Shown here: one piece after another, positions 1-8,056 of the stretch
How the letters are laid out: the number at the start of each line of letters is the position of its first letter
Numbering within the stretch: position 1 is the first letter of the stretch
Assembly: GCF_900106835.1 (NCBI RefSeq)
Contig: NZ_FNNR01000008.1
Coordinates: 62,001 to 126,000 of the forward strand
Origin: Arthrobacter sp. cf158
GTDB lineage: Bacteria > Actinomycetota > Actinomycetes > Actinomycetales > Micrococcaceae
Direction: 5' to 3'
DNA: 64,000 bases
Notes under the pieces: generated by a model
Seen by the model: only the letters and a program-made list of their open reading frames with translations
What the model was told of the DNA's origin: nothing
The model's database searches: none
Translations under genes and position numbers: made by a program

Positions 1-1131
1 GGCCAGACCGTGGGACCCGTCCTCACAGGACCCGACTACGACGCCGCTGTGGAACTCTTCCGCTCGGCAGCGCTCTCCAGTGTCCGGGAGCAAACGTCCT
101 TCGAACTGATGCGTGAAGCTGGCGTCCCGGCCGGATTGACCTTGGATGACGCCAGCTTCCTCAAAGCGGGCCCTGTTGACGCAGCCTATTCGTCGGCCGT
201 TCCGACGTACCAGCCCAGCCCGGATCGGCCGTACATAGTGGCCAGCTTCGCGCCTGGAACGGGAGCGATGGACAGGGACGACTTCAACCAGGGCGTGGCA
301 GACCTGCTGGACAGGATCGCCGACGCCGGCCAGGTGGACGTCGTGATGGTTCCGCACATGTCCCGACCGGGGAACCGTGACATGGACATGGAGACGCACG
401 AGGATATCCGCCGCCGGATGCGGTCCAAGAACGTCACCGTCTGCGGGCAGTTCACTGCGGAAGACGCTGCATCCCTGACGATGCGGGCCGAATTCGTAGT
501 CGCCAGCAGATACCACCCCATCGTCTTCGCATTGGCAGCAGGGGTGCCTTGCCTTGGTATTGCGGTGGACTACTACGGAGAAGTCCGGCTGGGTGGCGCC
601 CTTGCCAACTGGGGCTTGGGACACACCCTGCGGTCATTGAGGCACGTGGTAACCCCAGGGTTTGACGACTATGTGGACCTTCTCTGGAACCGCCGGAATG
701 ACATCCGGGCTTATCTGCAGGACCTCAGCGCCGCGCAAAGCTCGTTCCAAAGCACCTGGTGGGACGCCGTCGTCGAGACCCTCAAGGGCGCCACCCTGGA
801 CGCCCCGGTCCTCAGCACTCCGGAACCGGTCTTCCCCGAACTGCACTCGGGCGAGCACCCTGCCGCTGCCAAACTAACGGCCAACAACGAATCGCACATT
901 GGTCACCAGTCCGTGGAGCTTTACCGGCTGACCCATGCCTTGGAGGACACCACCGGCACTCTCGCGGCGGTGGAAGCTGAACACGAGAAGCTGCGGGTTG
1001 CCTTGGAGGACTCGGCCGGGAAACTGTCAGCCGTAGAGACCGAATCCAACGAGCTCCAGAATCAGCTCCGGGCGCTCGAGACGTCCCTTGTTGTACGGGT
1101 GGCACGACGCCTGAAGTTGCTCCGGGCCTGA
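1..1131 (+). CDS. Polysaccharide pyruvyl transferase family protein, 5' end missing
   Basis: The open frame enters from the window edge; its first codons read GQTVGP, a motif normally inside such proteins, so a GTG at 10 is probably not the start. The visible 376 residues resemble the polysaccharide pyruvyl transferase family, which adds ketal-pyruvate to cell-surface glycans. Family-like features are the MVPHMSRPGNRDMD stretch, the SRYHPIVFALAAGVP segment and a glycosyltransferase-B-like C-terminal half. The last ~75 residues form a predicted coiled coil built from two near-repeats (LEDTTGTLAAVEAEHEKL and ALEDSAGKLSAVETES), ending in a basic SLVVRVARRLKLLR tail that could associate with membrane or a partner. 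The acceptor glycan cannot be told from sequence. Confidence 0.8.
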   Translation, partial: GQTVGPVLTGPDYDAAVELFRSAALSSVREQTSFELMREAGVPAGLTLDDASFLKAGPVDAAYSSAVPTYQPSPDRPYIVASFAPGTGAMDRDDFNQGVADLLDRIADAGQVDVVMVPHMSRPGNRDMDMETHEDIRRRMRSKNVTVCGQFTAEDAASLTMRAEFVVASRYHPIVFALAAGVPCLGIAVDYYGEVRLGGALANWGLGHTLRSLRHVVTPGFDDYVDLLWNRRNDIRAYLQDLSAAQSSFQSTWWDAVVETLKGATLDAPVLSTPEPVFPELHSGEHPAAAKLTANNESHIGHQSVELYRLTHALEDTTGTLAAVEAEHEKLRVALEDSAGKLSAVETESNELQNQLRALETSLVVRVARRLKLLRA

Positions 1132-1200
1132 CCCGCCAGTCTTCCAGCTTCCCTTCGGATTTGGTGGGTAGAGTAGAGGCCTGAACATCGCCGGATTGCA

Positions 1201-2091
1201 GTGGATACGGAGCACGAATTGTCAGCTTGGCTAGAACTCGGACCAGACAACTACGTCTTGGAAACCGAGGGATCGTTACTGAACACCGGGCTCGTGGTGG
1301 GCTCTGAGCTTGCCATGGTCATCGACACCGGCTGTGGCCCCCGCCAAGGCCGGGAGATCCTCGCTGCGGTCCGCGAAAAGACCCGGCTGCCGCTGGTAGT
1401 GGTGAACACGCATGCGCACTATGACCACTTCTTCGGCAATGCAGTTTTTGCCGACGACGGCGTCACGGAGTTTTGGGCGCACGCCAACTGTGCTGCGGCC
1501 ATCGAGCGCGACGCCGACAACCAGCGCCGCTTCGTGGCCACCAACGAACCGGAGATGGCAGCGGCGGAAGGCGACGCCGTCGACATCGTCGTTCCCAACG
1601 CGCTGGTCCACGATCAGCCGGTCCTCGTGGACCTCGGCGGAATCACCGCCACACTCTTCTATCTGGGCCGCGCGCACACTGACGGTGACCTCTTGGTAGG
1701 CACCAGCTCCACGTTGTACGTGGGCGATTTGGTGGAGCAGGGTGCGCATCCGTCGTTCGAGGATTCGTACCCCGAGGAGTGGGCCGATGCCCTGCGGCAC
1801 ATCTCCGCCCTCCGACACCGTTACGAGTTCCTGGTCCCCGGGCACGGCAAACCTGCCAGCGACGAGTTCGTCAAAACCATGGCCGACACCATGAGCACGG
1901 CTGTACGCCAGGCCACCCAGAGCATTCGGGACATGCCTTCCGACGCAACCAAAGCGATTCCCGTGCTGCCGTACGGCCCGGAGCAGTCCCGCTGGTTCAT
2001 CAAGAGGCTTCAAGAAACCAACGCCCAAGGACGTGCCTCGCTGGCTACGCCGGACTTCGGACCGGGAAAGACAGGTTCCTACCCTTCTTAA
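1201..2091 (+). CDS. Metallo-beta-lactamase fold hydrolase
   Basis: A 296-residue cytoplasmic protein with the zinc-binding HxHxDH motif (THAHYDH, His71, His73, Asp75, His76), a second metal ligand region in GRAHTDGD and the VPGHGKP motif near residue 218. These define the metallo-beta-lactamase superfamily; the closest types are glyoxalase II-like or quinoprotein-relay-like hydrolases rather than antibiotic-inactivating enzymes, because there is no signal peptide. The substrate is unknown. The GTG at 1201 is the first usable start. It has no clear ribosome site; a TAGAGT box lies at 1169-1174. The gene stands alone, 69 bases after the pyruvyl transferase. Confidence 0.8.
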   Translation: MDTEHELSAWLELGPDNYVLETEGSLLNTGLVVGSELAMVIDTGCGPRQGREILAAVREKTRLPLVVVNTHAHYDHFFGNAVFADDGVTEFWAHANCAAAIERDADNQRRFVATNEPEMAAAEGDAVDIVVPNALVHDQPVLVDLGGITATLFYLGRAHTDGDLLVGTSSTLYVGDLVEQGAHPSFEDSYPEEWADALRHISALRHRYEFLVPGHGKPASDEFVKTMADTMSTAVRQATQSIRDMPSDATKAIPVLPYGPEQSRWFIKRLQETNAQGRASLATPDFGPGKTGSYPS

Positions 2092-2126
2092 ACCAGAGCT
2101 GCTGAAATCCAGTCAACGAAGCAGAA

Positions 2127-2164
2127 GAACGGTCCGTCATCAAATTGTTGGTGACGGACCGTTC
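2127..2164. terminator. Bidirectional rho-independent terminator
   Basis: Perfect 13-bp inverted repeat (GAACGGTCCGTCA / TGACGGACCGTTC) with a 12-base loop, followed by a T-rich run (GGTTTTT). It lies between two convergent genes. Confidence 0.85.
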
Positions 2165-2209
2165 AGGTTTTTACCAGTGATGCGAACCCCCTGGCCTACC
2201 AACTGCCCG

Positions 2210-3472
2210 CTAGGGTGTGACTCCGGTGCTGGAGTAGCCGATCTGGATTCTTGATCCTGTGGGCAGCGCGCCGAGTGGCTGGTTCAGTACAACATCGATC
2301 ATCGTGACGATGATTGAACTGGATGACTTGCTGACCTTATGCAGGGTGACCTGGCCGAGGCCTGCCACCTGCACTACGGTGTTGGGAGCGACAGAAGCAT
2401 TGATAGCTGGAAGCCCTGCAATCCTCAGGTTGGTGAACGTGGAGGTGTCCGTCAGCGTGGCTGTTGTGGCGCCCGCGGCCCGGGTTGCGCTCGTCTCAGC
2501 CTTGATGGCGTCTGCCTGAATCAGGCCGTTGAGCACGTTGAGTCCTGCAAGAGAGTTGGTTACTACGCTCTTCGGTTGCGGGGTCAGTACGCCGCTGGTC
2601 TTCGTTGAAGACGCTCCGACTGTCAACAGGCCCGGGATGGTCGTTCCAGCCACGTTTGCCGACCCTGTTCCGCCGCTGCACCCGAGGTAGGCAACTGCGG
2701 TTGGACCCGAATTGAGCAGTCCTGAAGCCAGCACAGCCCTGGTGCTGAAACCTGAACCGGCCAGGAAGCCCGACTGTGCAGGGGTCAGGTTGGCCGTGCT
2801 GACACCCAAGCGGATATCCGTTCCGATCTTGAGCCCAGGCAGCCCGGCCTTCAGAACTTCTACACGTAGCGCCGTGGTGGATACCTGATAAGTCCCGTTA
2901 ACCAGGCGCTTTTCCTGCCCGTTCAAGGTGATCTTGCCAACGGAACCCACCAACGGTACAGCCAGATCGAGCACCGTGTTTGCGCCCGGGTTGGCCCCAA
3001 CCGCGATGCCCAAAACCTTTAGATCAGCAATGGTCGTCTTGTTTGTGCCAGAAAAGGCACCCGCAGTGTTCTTATCCGCAGAACTTTCGGAGGTGATGGC
3101 GCCTGCAGTGATAAGCCCACCCAAGAGGCTGGTTCCGTTGATCGTTGATTTGCTTTCGATCCGTTTACCCGTGGTGGTGAGCAGGGTTTTGACACTGGTC
3201 GTTGCTGCGCCGACGTTGCCGACGGCGGGAACGGTTAGTGCCGCCGCGGTGTTAGAGGAAGTCTTTCCTGTGGCACCGGTGCAACTGATGCTTGAACTGG
3301 CGGTCGGACCGGAAGTTAGTGTCTTATCCGTATTGAAAATGTAGGAACCATACGCGGTACCAGAGAATCCGGTGGTTACCTGCGCTGGTGTGGTTGCAGC
3401 AAGGGCCGGTGTAGCCGACCCGGCAAGCGCAAGAGTTAGTGCCCCCACTAAAGCAACATGCGAACGTTTCAT
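2210..3472 (-). CDS. Secreted two-repeat surface protein, choice-of-anchor P-like
   Basis: A 420-residue protein with a Sec signal peptide (MKRSHVALVGALTLALAG, likely cleavage after PALA). The mature part is rich in Ala, Gly, Ser and Thr and consists of two similar halves of about 190 residues: TSGPTASSSISCTGATG in the first matches NSGPTAVAYLGCSGGTG in the second, and GGLITAGAITSESSA matches NGLIQADAIKAETSA. One Cys in each half could form a disulfide. There is no sortase motif or membrane anchor. The composition and repeat style recall actinobacterial 'choice-of-anchor P' proteins, but this family assignment is tentative. A ribosome site (GGGAGA) precedes the ATG. It is divergent from the next secreted protein. 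Confidence 0.65.
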   Translation of the reverse strand: MKRSHVALVGALTLALAGSATPALAATTPAQVTTGFSGTAYGSYIFNTDKTLTSGPTASSSISCTGATGKTSSNTAAALTVPAVGNVGAATTSVKTLLTTTGKRIESKSTINGTSLLGGLITAGAITSESSADKNTAGAFSGTNKTTIADLKVLGIAVGANPGANTVLDLAVPLVGSVGKITLNGQEKRLVNGTYQVSTTALRVEVLKAGLPGLKIGTDIRLGVSTANLTPAQSGFLAGSGFSTRAVLASGLLNSGPTAVAYLGCSGGTGSANVAGTTIPGLLTVGASSTKTSGVLTPQPKSVVTNSLAGLNVLNGLIQADAIKAETSATRAAGATTATLTDTSTFTNLRIAGLPAINASVAPNTVVQVAGLGQVTLHKVSKSSSSIIVTMIDVVLNQPLGALPTGSRIQIGYSSTGVTP

Positions 3473-3790
3473 GTAGTTCTCCCCAGAATGTCGTACACGA
3501 TCTCGTAAGAGTGCTTACGGTGGTGCTCACGGTACAGTCCGGAAATAGGCTAAAACAATAGATCCAACGAATCGGGTAAAGAGTTTCTTTTCTATTCCCT
3601 CGTCCGACGCCCTAGGCAGGACTAACCAAGAATTGTCCGCGCGGTGCAGGCTGCAGGGATTCTGTGAGATGAGTGCCCCCCCCGGAATCACGTTGTGAAA
3701 TCTTGTTTACTCCCAGCCATGGACTAATGGGTAACTCCAGTCCTAGGATGAAGGCGACCATTCGGTTCGCGACTACCTGGGGGTGTCGAG
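3473..3790. other. Divergent intergenic region between two secreted-protein genes
   Basis: 318 bases without a supportable gene. It carries an 8-base C run at 3677-3684 and a TAGGAT -10-like box at 3744-3749, which would give the rightward gene a leader of about 35 bases. No convincing -35 was found for either direction. Confidence 0.5.
3744..3749 (+). promoter_or_regulatory. Putative -10 box for the secreted protein at 3791
   Basis: TAGGAT preceded by the same GTCC context as the box before the MFS gene (6591-6596). No good -35 is visible. Confidence 0.3.
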
Positions 3791-4903
3791 ATGAAGGGCA
3801 CACGCGTATTCCCGCGTGCTACCAACATTCTCCGCTCTGTCATGATCGCTGGAGCCGGTACGGCAATCTGGATGGCACTCTCCGCAACAGCTGCGAATGC
3901 CGACAGTGGATCTGCAGATAACCACACACTTCTGGGTGAAGCATCGTCCAACGTCTCCGCTGCTGTTTCCTCGGCAACAGACGCCGTCGGGTCCGTTGCA
4001 AAAGCTGCTGATCCACCTGCGAAGGCTCAAATCATCAGCATTCCTGTCCCGAACGTGCCGCTGCCCGCACCTAAGGCGGTAGTGCCCACTAAACCGATGA
4101 CCATTCATGTTCCGGTGGTGACGCCCATCGTGGAGCACGTCGGGGGATCGGTCGGCACCATCGTGGGGACCGTCCCAGTCGTCAACCACGTTGTTCCGGC
4201 TGAAACAGTCGAAAACGTCGTGGACACGGTGGTGGCTCCGGTAACTGGAAGCGTTGACCAGACCGTGGAGGCAGTGGTTCCTCCCGTCAACGATGGCCTG
4301 GCACCCCTTGGCTTGGAGCCCGTCACCGACGTAACGAACCCCATTGTTCAGCCGATCGTGGATGTGGTTGACACCGTCCTCCTGCCAGTCGCCACGGTTG
4401 TTCCACCGGTTGTACCGGGCCTTCCGCCGCTGGCTGGTGGGGGCTCCGAGCCTCCCGAAATCCCGGCTGGAGACACAGCCCCGGGCGTCGGCACGCTCCC
4501 AGGTTCCGGCGTCGTAAGTTCACCGGAAGGTGAGGCCGTGGCCGGAACTCCACCCCGGGAGTCATCTCCCGCACAAGTCGAGCAGCTAGCACTCGCGACT
4601 GCTGCGCCGGTGCTTCCCAACACCCGCGTGCTCGGCTATTCAGGCACGGTACCGGCCGTTGGAGCAGCCGCGACGAGCAACCCGAGGGCGCCGGCGGAGT
4701 TGCCTGCGGACCCCAAAGCTGTACCGGCTGGCCTGGCTGGGGCCGGGTCCGGTAACTCCCAAAACGGTCCACCGACCCCTGCGGCAGCTTTCCTGCACGG
4801 CGGACTCATAATTCCCGCGGATTCCCTTTCTGACCTTGTGACGGTCAGCGATGAACACCATCCAAAGCCGGTCTGTTTTGATCCCGGCTCCTCTCCTGAC
4901 TAG
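3791..4903 (+). CDS. Secreted Val/Pro-rich protein of unknown function
   Basis: A 370-residue protein with an N-terminal signal peptide ending LSATAANA-DS, almost the same h-region and cleavage site as the chaplin-like protein encoded next to it. The mature chain has a low-complexity Val/Pro/Thr-rich section (residues ~75-220) with repeated PVV, VDTV and VVP units, then a Gly/Ala/Pro-rich linker and a short C-terminus with LHGGLIIPADS. There are no enzymatic motifs, no sortase signal and only one mature Cys (near the end). Together with the genes at 2210-3472 and 5002-6453 it appears to form a cell-surface cluster. Function is not recognised. Confidence 0.7.
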   Translation: MKGTRVFPRATNILRSVMIAGAGTAIWMALSATAANADSGSADNHTLLGEASSNVSAAVSSATDAVGSVAKAADPPAKAQIISIPVPNVPLPAPKAVVPTKPMTIHVPVVTPIVEHVGGSVGTIVGTVPVVNHVVPAETVENVVDTVVAPVTGSVDQTVEAVVPPVNDGLAPLGLEPVTDVTNPIVQPIVDVVDTVLLPVATVVPPVVPGLPPLAGGGSEPPEIPAGDTAPGVGTLPGSGVVSSPEGEAVAGTPPRESSPAQVEQLALATAAPVLPNTRVLGYSGTVPAVGAAATSNPRAPAELPADPKAVPAGLAGAGSGNSQNGPPTPAAAFLHGGLIIPADSLSDLVTVSDEHHPKPVCFDPGSSPD

Positions 4904-5001
4904 TTCCCCAGCCCAGCTGCGCTTTAGCCCGCAGCAGACGGTAATTCAGGCGATCCGACAACGGACGCCTCGGGGAACAAGACCTTCAGGAGAAGATCAC
5001 A

Positions 5002-6453
5002 ATGAACACGACCATTCGCAAGTGCCTGATCGGCACATGCTTTGCCGGGGGCATGATTGTCCTCAGCGCAACCGCGGCAAATGCCGCGGATACTACCAGC
5101 GGCAAGGACGGGCTCCTTTCCGGAACGCAGGTGGTTGCGCCTGTATCGGCGCCTATCACCACCGGCGCCACATCACTGGGACTGTTGGGGGATTCAGCAG
5201 CTACGACGTCCGCGCCGGCAACTGCTGGAGGTTCGGGCCAAGCACCTGCTGCCACCACCAGCGGCTCCGACAGCATCGTTTCCGGTACGCAAGTAGTCGC
5301 CCCGGTTTCGGTGCCCATAAACCTGGGCTCGTCGTCAGTGGGTCTGCTGGGGGGCTCCACTGTGGCGAGCCCAGCCACACCTGCCGCACCAGCAGCGGCA
5401 ACAAGTTCGACGCCGGCAGCCGGGACCAGCGGTTCCGGCGGCATCGCCTCGGGAACCCAAGTGGTCGCTCCCGTGACGGTTCCCATCACGGTGGGGTCGA
5501 CGTCGGCGGGCGTCCTGGGTGACTCATCTGCCACCTCAACGCCGGCAACATCAGCTCCCGCACCGGCTCAAGCGCCGGCGCAGGCAACAACGTCGGGGGG
5601 AGAGTCAATCGCATCCGGCGCTCAGGTAGTGGCTCCGATAGTGGTCCCTGTTAATGTCGGAGCCACTGCTGTGGGTGTGGCTGGAGATTCTGCAGCCACG
5701 TCCGGTAGTGCTGCTCCGGCGGCTCCTGTTGGTACCACGCCCGGTGCTACAACGAGTGGATCCGATGGCATAGCTTCCGGGACGCAGGTTGTAGCTCCGA
5801 TTACGGCTCCAGTGAACCTGGGTTCTACTTCCGCAGGTGTGTTGGGTGATTCCTCCGCAACGAGCACTGGTTCTTCCGGTGGGGCTGCTCCTGCTGGCAC
5901 CACGGGTGGCAGTACCACTTCCGGCAACGACGGACTCCTCTCGGGAACCCAGCTGGTCATACCGATTTCGGCTCCCGTAACTGTCGGTTCCACGTCAGTG
6001 GGCGTCGGAGGCGGCTCAGCCGGCACCGTTACACCACCGGTTGTGAATCCGCCTGTGGTTACGCCTCCGGTAGTGAACCCGCCTGTGGTTACGCCTCCGG
6101 TAGTGAACCCGCCTGTGGTTACGCCTCCGGTGGTGAACCCGCCTGTGGTTACGCCTCCCGTGGTGAATCCGCCGACCGTCAACCCGCCTGCTGGCGGCGG
6201 TCCTAACGCTGGGGGCAACGCTCCCGTTACCGGCACCACTGCAGGGGTCGGCACCCAAGCTGGCACCGTTGTGACCCTTAGTTCCACCCAGGGTGCGAAG
6301 ACCGCGGCAGCCTCCACCGCCGTCGGGAGCTCAAGCTCACTGGCCAATACGGGGCTGAACGGCACCTTCGTTGTCTGGGCAGGCGCCATGGTTCTGATGG
6401 GCCTGCTCCTGGCCGCAGGTAGCCGACGGAAGGCGGCAGCCAACCGCCGGTAG
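5002..6453 (+). CDS. Sortase-anchored surface protein with six chaplin-like repeats
   Basis: A 483-residue wall protein. A signal peptide ends LSATAANA-AD. Six ~33-residue units follow, near residues 30, 87, 140, 197, 251 and 305, each with the pattern (D/S)GxxSGTQVVAPVxxPxxxGxxSxGVxGxS. This matches the hydrophobic core of Streptomyces chaplins (SGN.V..PV..PVNVCGN.V.V.G), but the two chaplin cysteines are absent. A proline-rich spacer of VNPPVVTPP units (residues ~345-392) would span peptidoglycan. The C-terminus has LANTG (447-451), a hydrophobic helix and a basic tail, a sortase sorting signal like that of long chaplins ChpA-C. AGGAG precedes the ATG at a good distance. It may build amyloid-like hydrophobic surface layers; that role is inferred. 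Confidence 0.8.
   Translation: MNTTIRKCLIGTCFAGGMIVLSATAANAADTTSGKDGLLSGTQVVAPVSAPITTGATSLGLLGDSAATTSAPATAGGSGQAPAATTSGSDSIVSGTQVVAPVSVPINLGSSSVGLLGGSTVASPATPAAPAAATSSTPAAGTSGSGGIASGTQVVAPVTVPITVGSTSAGVLGDSSATSTPATSAPAPAQAPAQATTSGGESIASGAQVVAPIVVPVNVGATAVGVAGDSAATSGSAAPAAPVGTTPGATTSGSDGIASGTQVVAPITAPVNLGSTSAGVLGDSSATSTGSSGGAAPAGTTGGSTTSGNDGLLSGTQLVIPISAPVTVGSTSVGVGGGSAGTVTPPVVNPPVVTPPVVNPPVVTPPVVNPPVVTPPVVNPPVVTPPVVNPPTVNPPAGGGPNAGGNAPVTGTTAGVGTQAGTVVTLSSTQGAKTAAASTAVGSSSSLANTGLNGTFVVWAGAMVLMGLLLAAGSRRKAAANRR
6043..6180 (+). repeat. 30-bp tandem repeats encoding VNPPVVTPP units
   Basis: Four near-identical 30-base units starting at 6043, 6073, 6103 and 6133 plus a degenerate fifth, inside the proline-rich wall-spanning segment of the chaplin-like gene. 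Likely to vary in copy number between strains. Confidence 0.9.
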
Positions 6454-6486
6454 TCGGCTGCAGGCAATCCCGCTTCGCATGTAGCT

Positions 6487-6515
6487 GTTGCGGCTTCGGA
6501 TCCCGGAGCCGCAAC
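6487..6515. terminator. Hairpin after the chaplin-like gene
   Basis: GTTGCGGCT / AGCCGCAAC, 9-bp perfect stem with an 11-base loop, 33 bases after the stop. No T run follows, so termination is only probable. Confidence 0.5.
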
Positions 6516-6590
6516 AACTGCGGAACCCACTGGTGCGCTGGTGCGCATTGCACAACGTAATGCTGGCCCCGACTGCAGCTACCGCAGTCC

Positions 6591-6596
6591 TAGGAT
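6591..6596 (+). promoter_or_regulatory. Putative leaderless -10 box (MFS gene)
   Basis: TAGGAT followed by 7 bases and ATG at 6604, so transcription would start at or next to the start codon. Confidence 0.4.
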
Positions 6597-6603
6597 GAAA
6601 GGG

Positions 6604-7821
6604 ATGACCAAGACCCAGACGAATCAAGCCTTCAGCCTTCGCAGCGTTGCATTGCCGGCCTTCGGGCCCGCACTGTTGTTCTGTATAGGTGAAGGGGCGG
6701 TCCTTCCGGTCATCGCACTCTCGGCACGTGACCTCGGAGCGTCCGTGGCAGTTTCCGCCTTGATCGTGACGCTGATCGGGCTGGGGTCCTGGATCTTCAA
6801 CATTCCGGCGTCAATCATCACCGAGAAGTTCGGCGAACGATGGTCGATCGTCGGGGCGGGCGCCCTGGGCGCTATGGCGTTAGGTGCGGCAGCTTTCGCA
6901 CCTCAAATGGAGCACGGGCTCTGGTTGCTTGCGGCGTCCATGACCCTGGTGGGGATGTCGGCCAGCGTCTTTAACCTTGCACGGCAAAAGTTCCTCACCG
7001 AAGCTGTCCCTGTTCTTTACCGGGCCCGGGCACTGTCCACGCTGGGCGGCGTCACCAGGATCGGTATCTTCATTGGGCCCTTCGTTGGTGCCGGCGTCAT
7101 GCAGTTCGCGGGAATCAGCGGGGCATACTGGGTTGGATTTGCGGGGATGATGGCGGCAGCGGCCTTGTCGCTCACCATCCCGGACCTGGTGGCCCCTGAC
7201 ACGTCCGACGGCGGTCCGCGCCCTCCGGCGTCCACGTTGCGGAGCGTCGCGTCATCCCACGCGGGGGTGTTCCTGTCTGTAGGTTTCGGCATCCTTCTGC
7301 TCAGTGCTTTGCGAGCCTCGCGTCAGGTGGTCATCCCGTTGTGGGCGGATCACCTGGGCCTCGATGCGACGCATGCTTCCCTACTCTTCGGTCTCTCCGG
7401 AGCGATCGACATGCTGGTGTTCTACCCTGCCGGAAAGCTCATGGACAGGAAGGGGCGGCAGTGGGTGGCCATCCCGTCCACTGTGATTATGGGGAGCGCA
7501 CTGATCCTGATCCCATTCACTGGCGGGTTCGTGCCGTTGCTGCTGGTCGCCCTGCTGATCGGCTTCGGCAACGGCATCAGCTCCGGGCTCATCATGACTC
7601 TCGGCGCCGACTTCTCGCCTGACAACGGGCGGAGCCACTTCCTGGGTATTTGGCGCTTCATCGCCGACTCGGGCGCTACCGGGGGGCCTGTGCTCCTGTC
7701 CGGACTGACGGCCGCCATTTCACTGTCCGCAGGCATCTGGGCCACAGGCGTACTTGGCTTCGCAGCGGCGGTGGTGTTCGCCGTCGCGATTCCCAGGCTG
7801 AAGCACCGGCGCAATTATTGA
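6604..7821 (+). CDS. MFS transporter
   Basis: A 405-residue integral membrane protein with about 12 predicted helices and the major facilitator superfamily pattern. The loop between helices 2 and 3 carries a degenerate signature (ITEKFGERWSIVGAG) and the second-half equivalent is GKLMDRKGRQW. It probably exports a small molecule by proton antiport; the substrate cannot be predicted. Frame-compatible starts exist at GTG 6541 and ATG 6595; 6604 is preferred because a TAGGAT box sits 7 bases upstream and the protein then begins MTKTQTNQAF, a normal short cytoplasmic N-terminus. It is a single-gene unit. Confidence 0.85.
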   Translation: MTKTQTNQAFSLRSVALPAFGPALLFCIGEGAVLPVIALSARDLGASVAVSALIVTLIGLGSWIFNIPASIITEKFGERWSIVGAGALGAMALGAAAFAPQMEHGLWLLAASMTLVGMSASVFNLARQKFLTEAVPVLYRARALSTLGGVTRIGIFIGPFVGAGVMQFAGISGAYWVGFAGMMAAAALSLTIPDLVAPDTSDGGPRPPASTLRSVASSHAGVFLSVGFGILLLSALRASRQVVIPLWADHLGLDATHASLLFGLSGAIDMLVFYPAGKLMDRKGRQWVAIPSTVIMGSALILIPFTGGFVPLLLVALLIGFGNGISSGLIMTLGADFSPDNGRSHFLGIWRFIADSGATGGPVLLSGLTAAISLSAGIWATGVLGFAAAVVFAVAIPRLKHRRNY

Positions 7822-7944
7822 GTTGTTTTGCGTAGGTTTCTGACCCTGTTTATTCCACTGAGGGCGTTCTGAAACCTCGATAGGTTGGGATCGGCTCCTG
7901 TGACGGGCAAACCCGATGAAGAACCCCCGGCCGGCGCCAGAGAC

Positions 7945-8056
7945 GACTCACAGGAAATTCGCAGGAAACTCCAGAGAGTGGCTAAACTCATGCTGGCCGT
8001 AGACTCGCGGCCATTTTTCCGCGCTCTTGGGGGCGTTTGAGCAGAGGGCGCTGTCT
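7945..8056 (+). promoter_or_regulatory. Duplicated leader with SD-sequestering hairpin, copy 1
   Basis: This ~110-base stretch is nearly identical to 10954-11067 upstream of the second protease, although the two are not conserved as protein (copy 1 has an in-frame stop). Within it GCGCTCTT (8021-8028) can pair with GAGGGCGC (8044-8051) across a 15-base loop, burying the only ribosome-binding-like sequence (GAGGG) before ATG 8057. A shared GGCTAAACT upstream may hold the -10. Confidence 0.5.

Noticed and set aside
3677..3684. C8 homopolymer as a phase-variable switch
   Set aside because: It lies in a non-coding region about 107 bases before the start and not within a -10/-35 spacer that could be identified.
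4851..5522. 223-codon plus-strand frame overlapping the chaplin-like gene
   Set aside because: Out-of-frame reading of the repeats; no ribosome site, and the 5002 frame has signal peptide, repeats and sortase signal.
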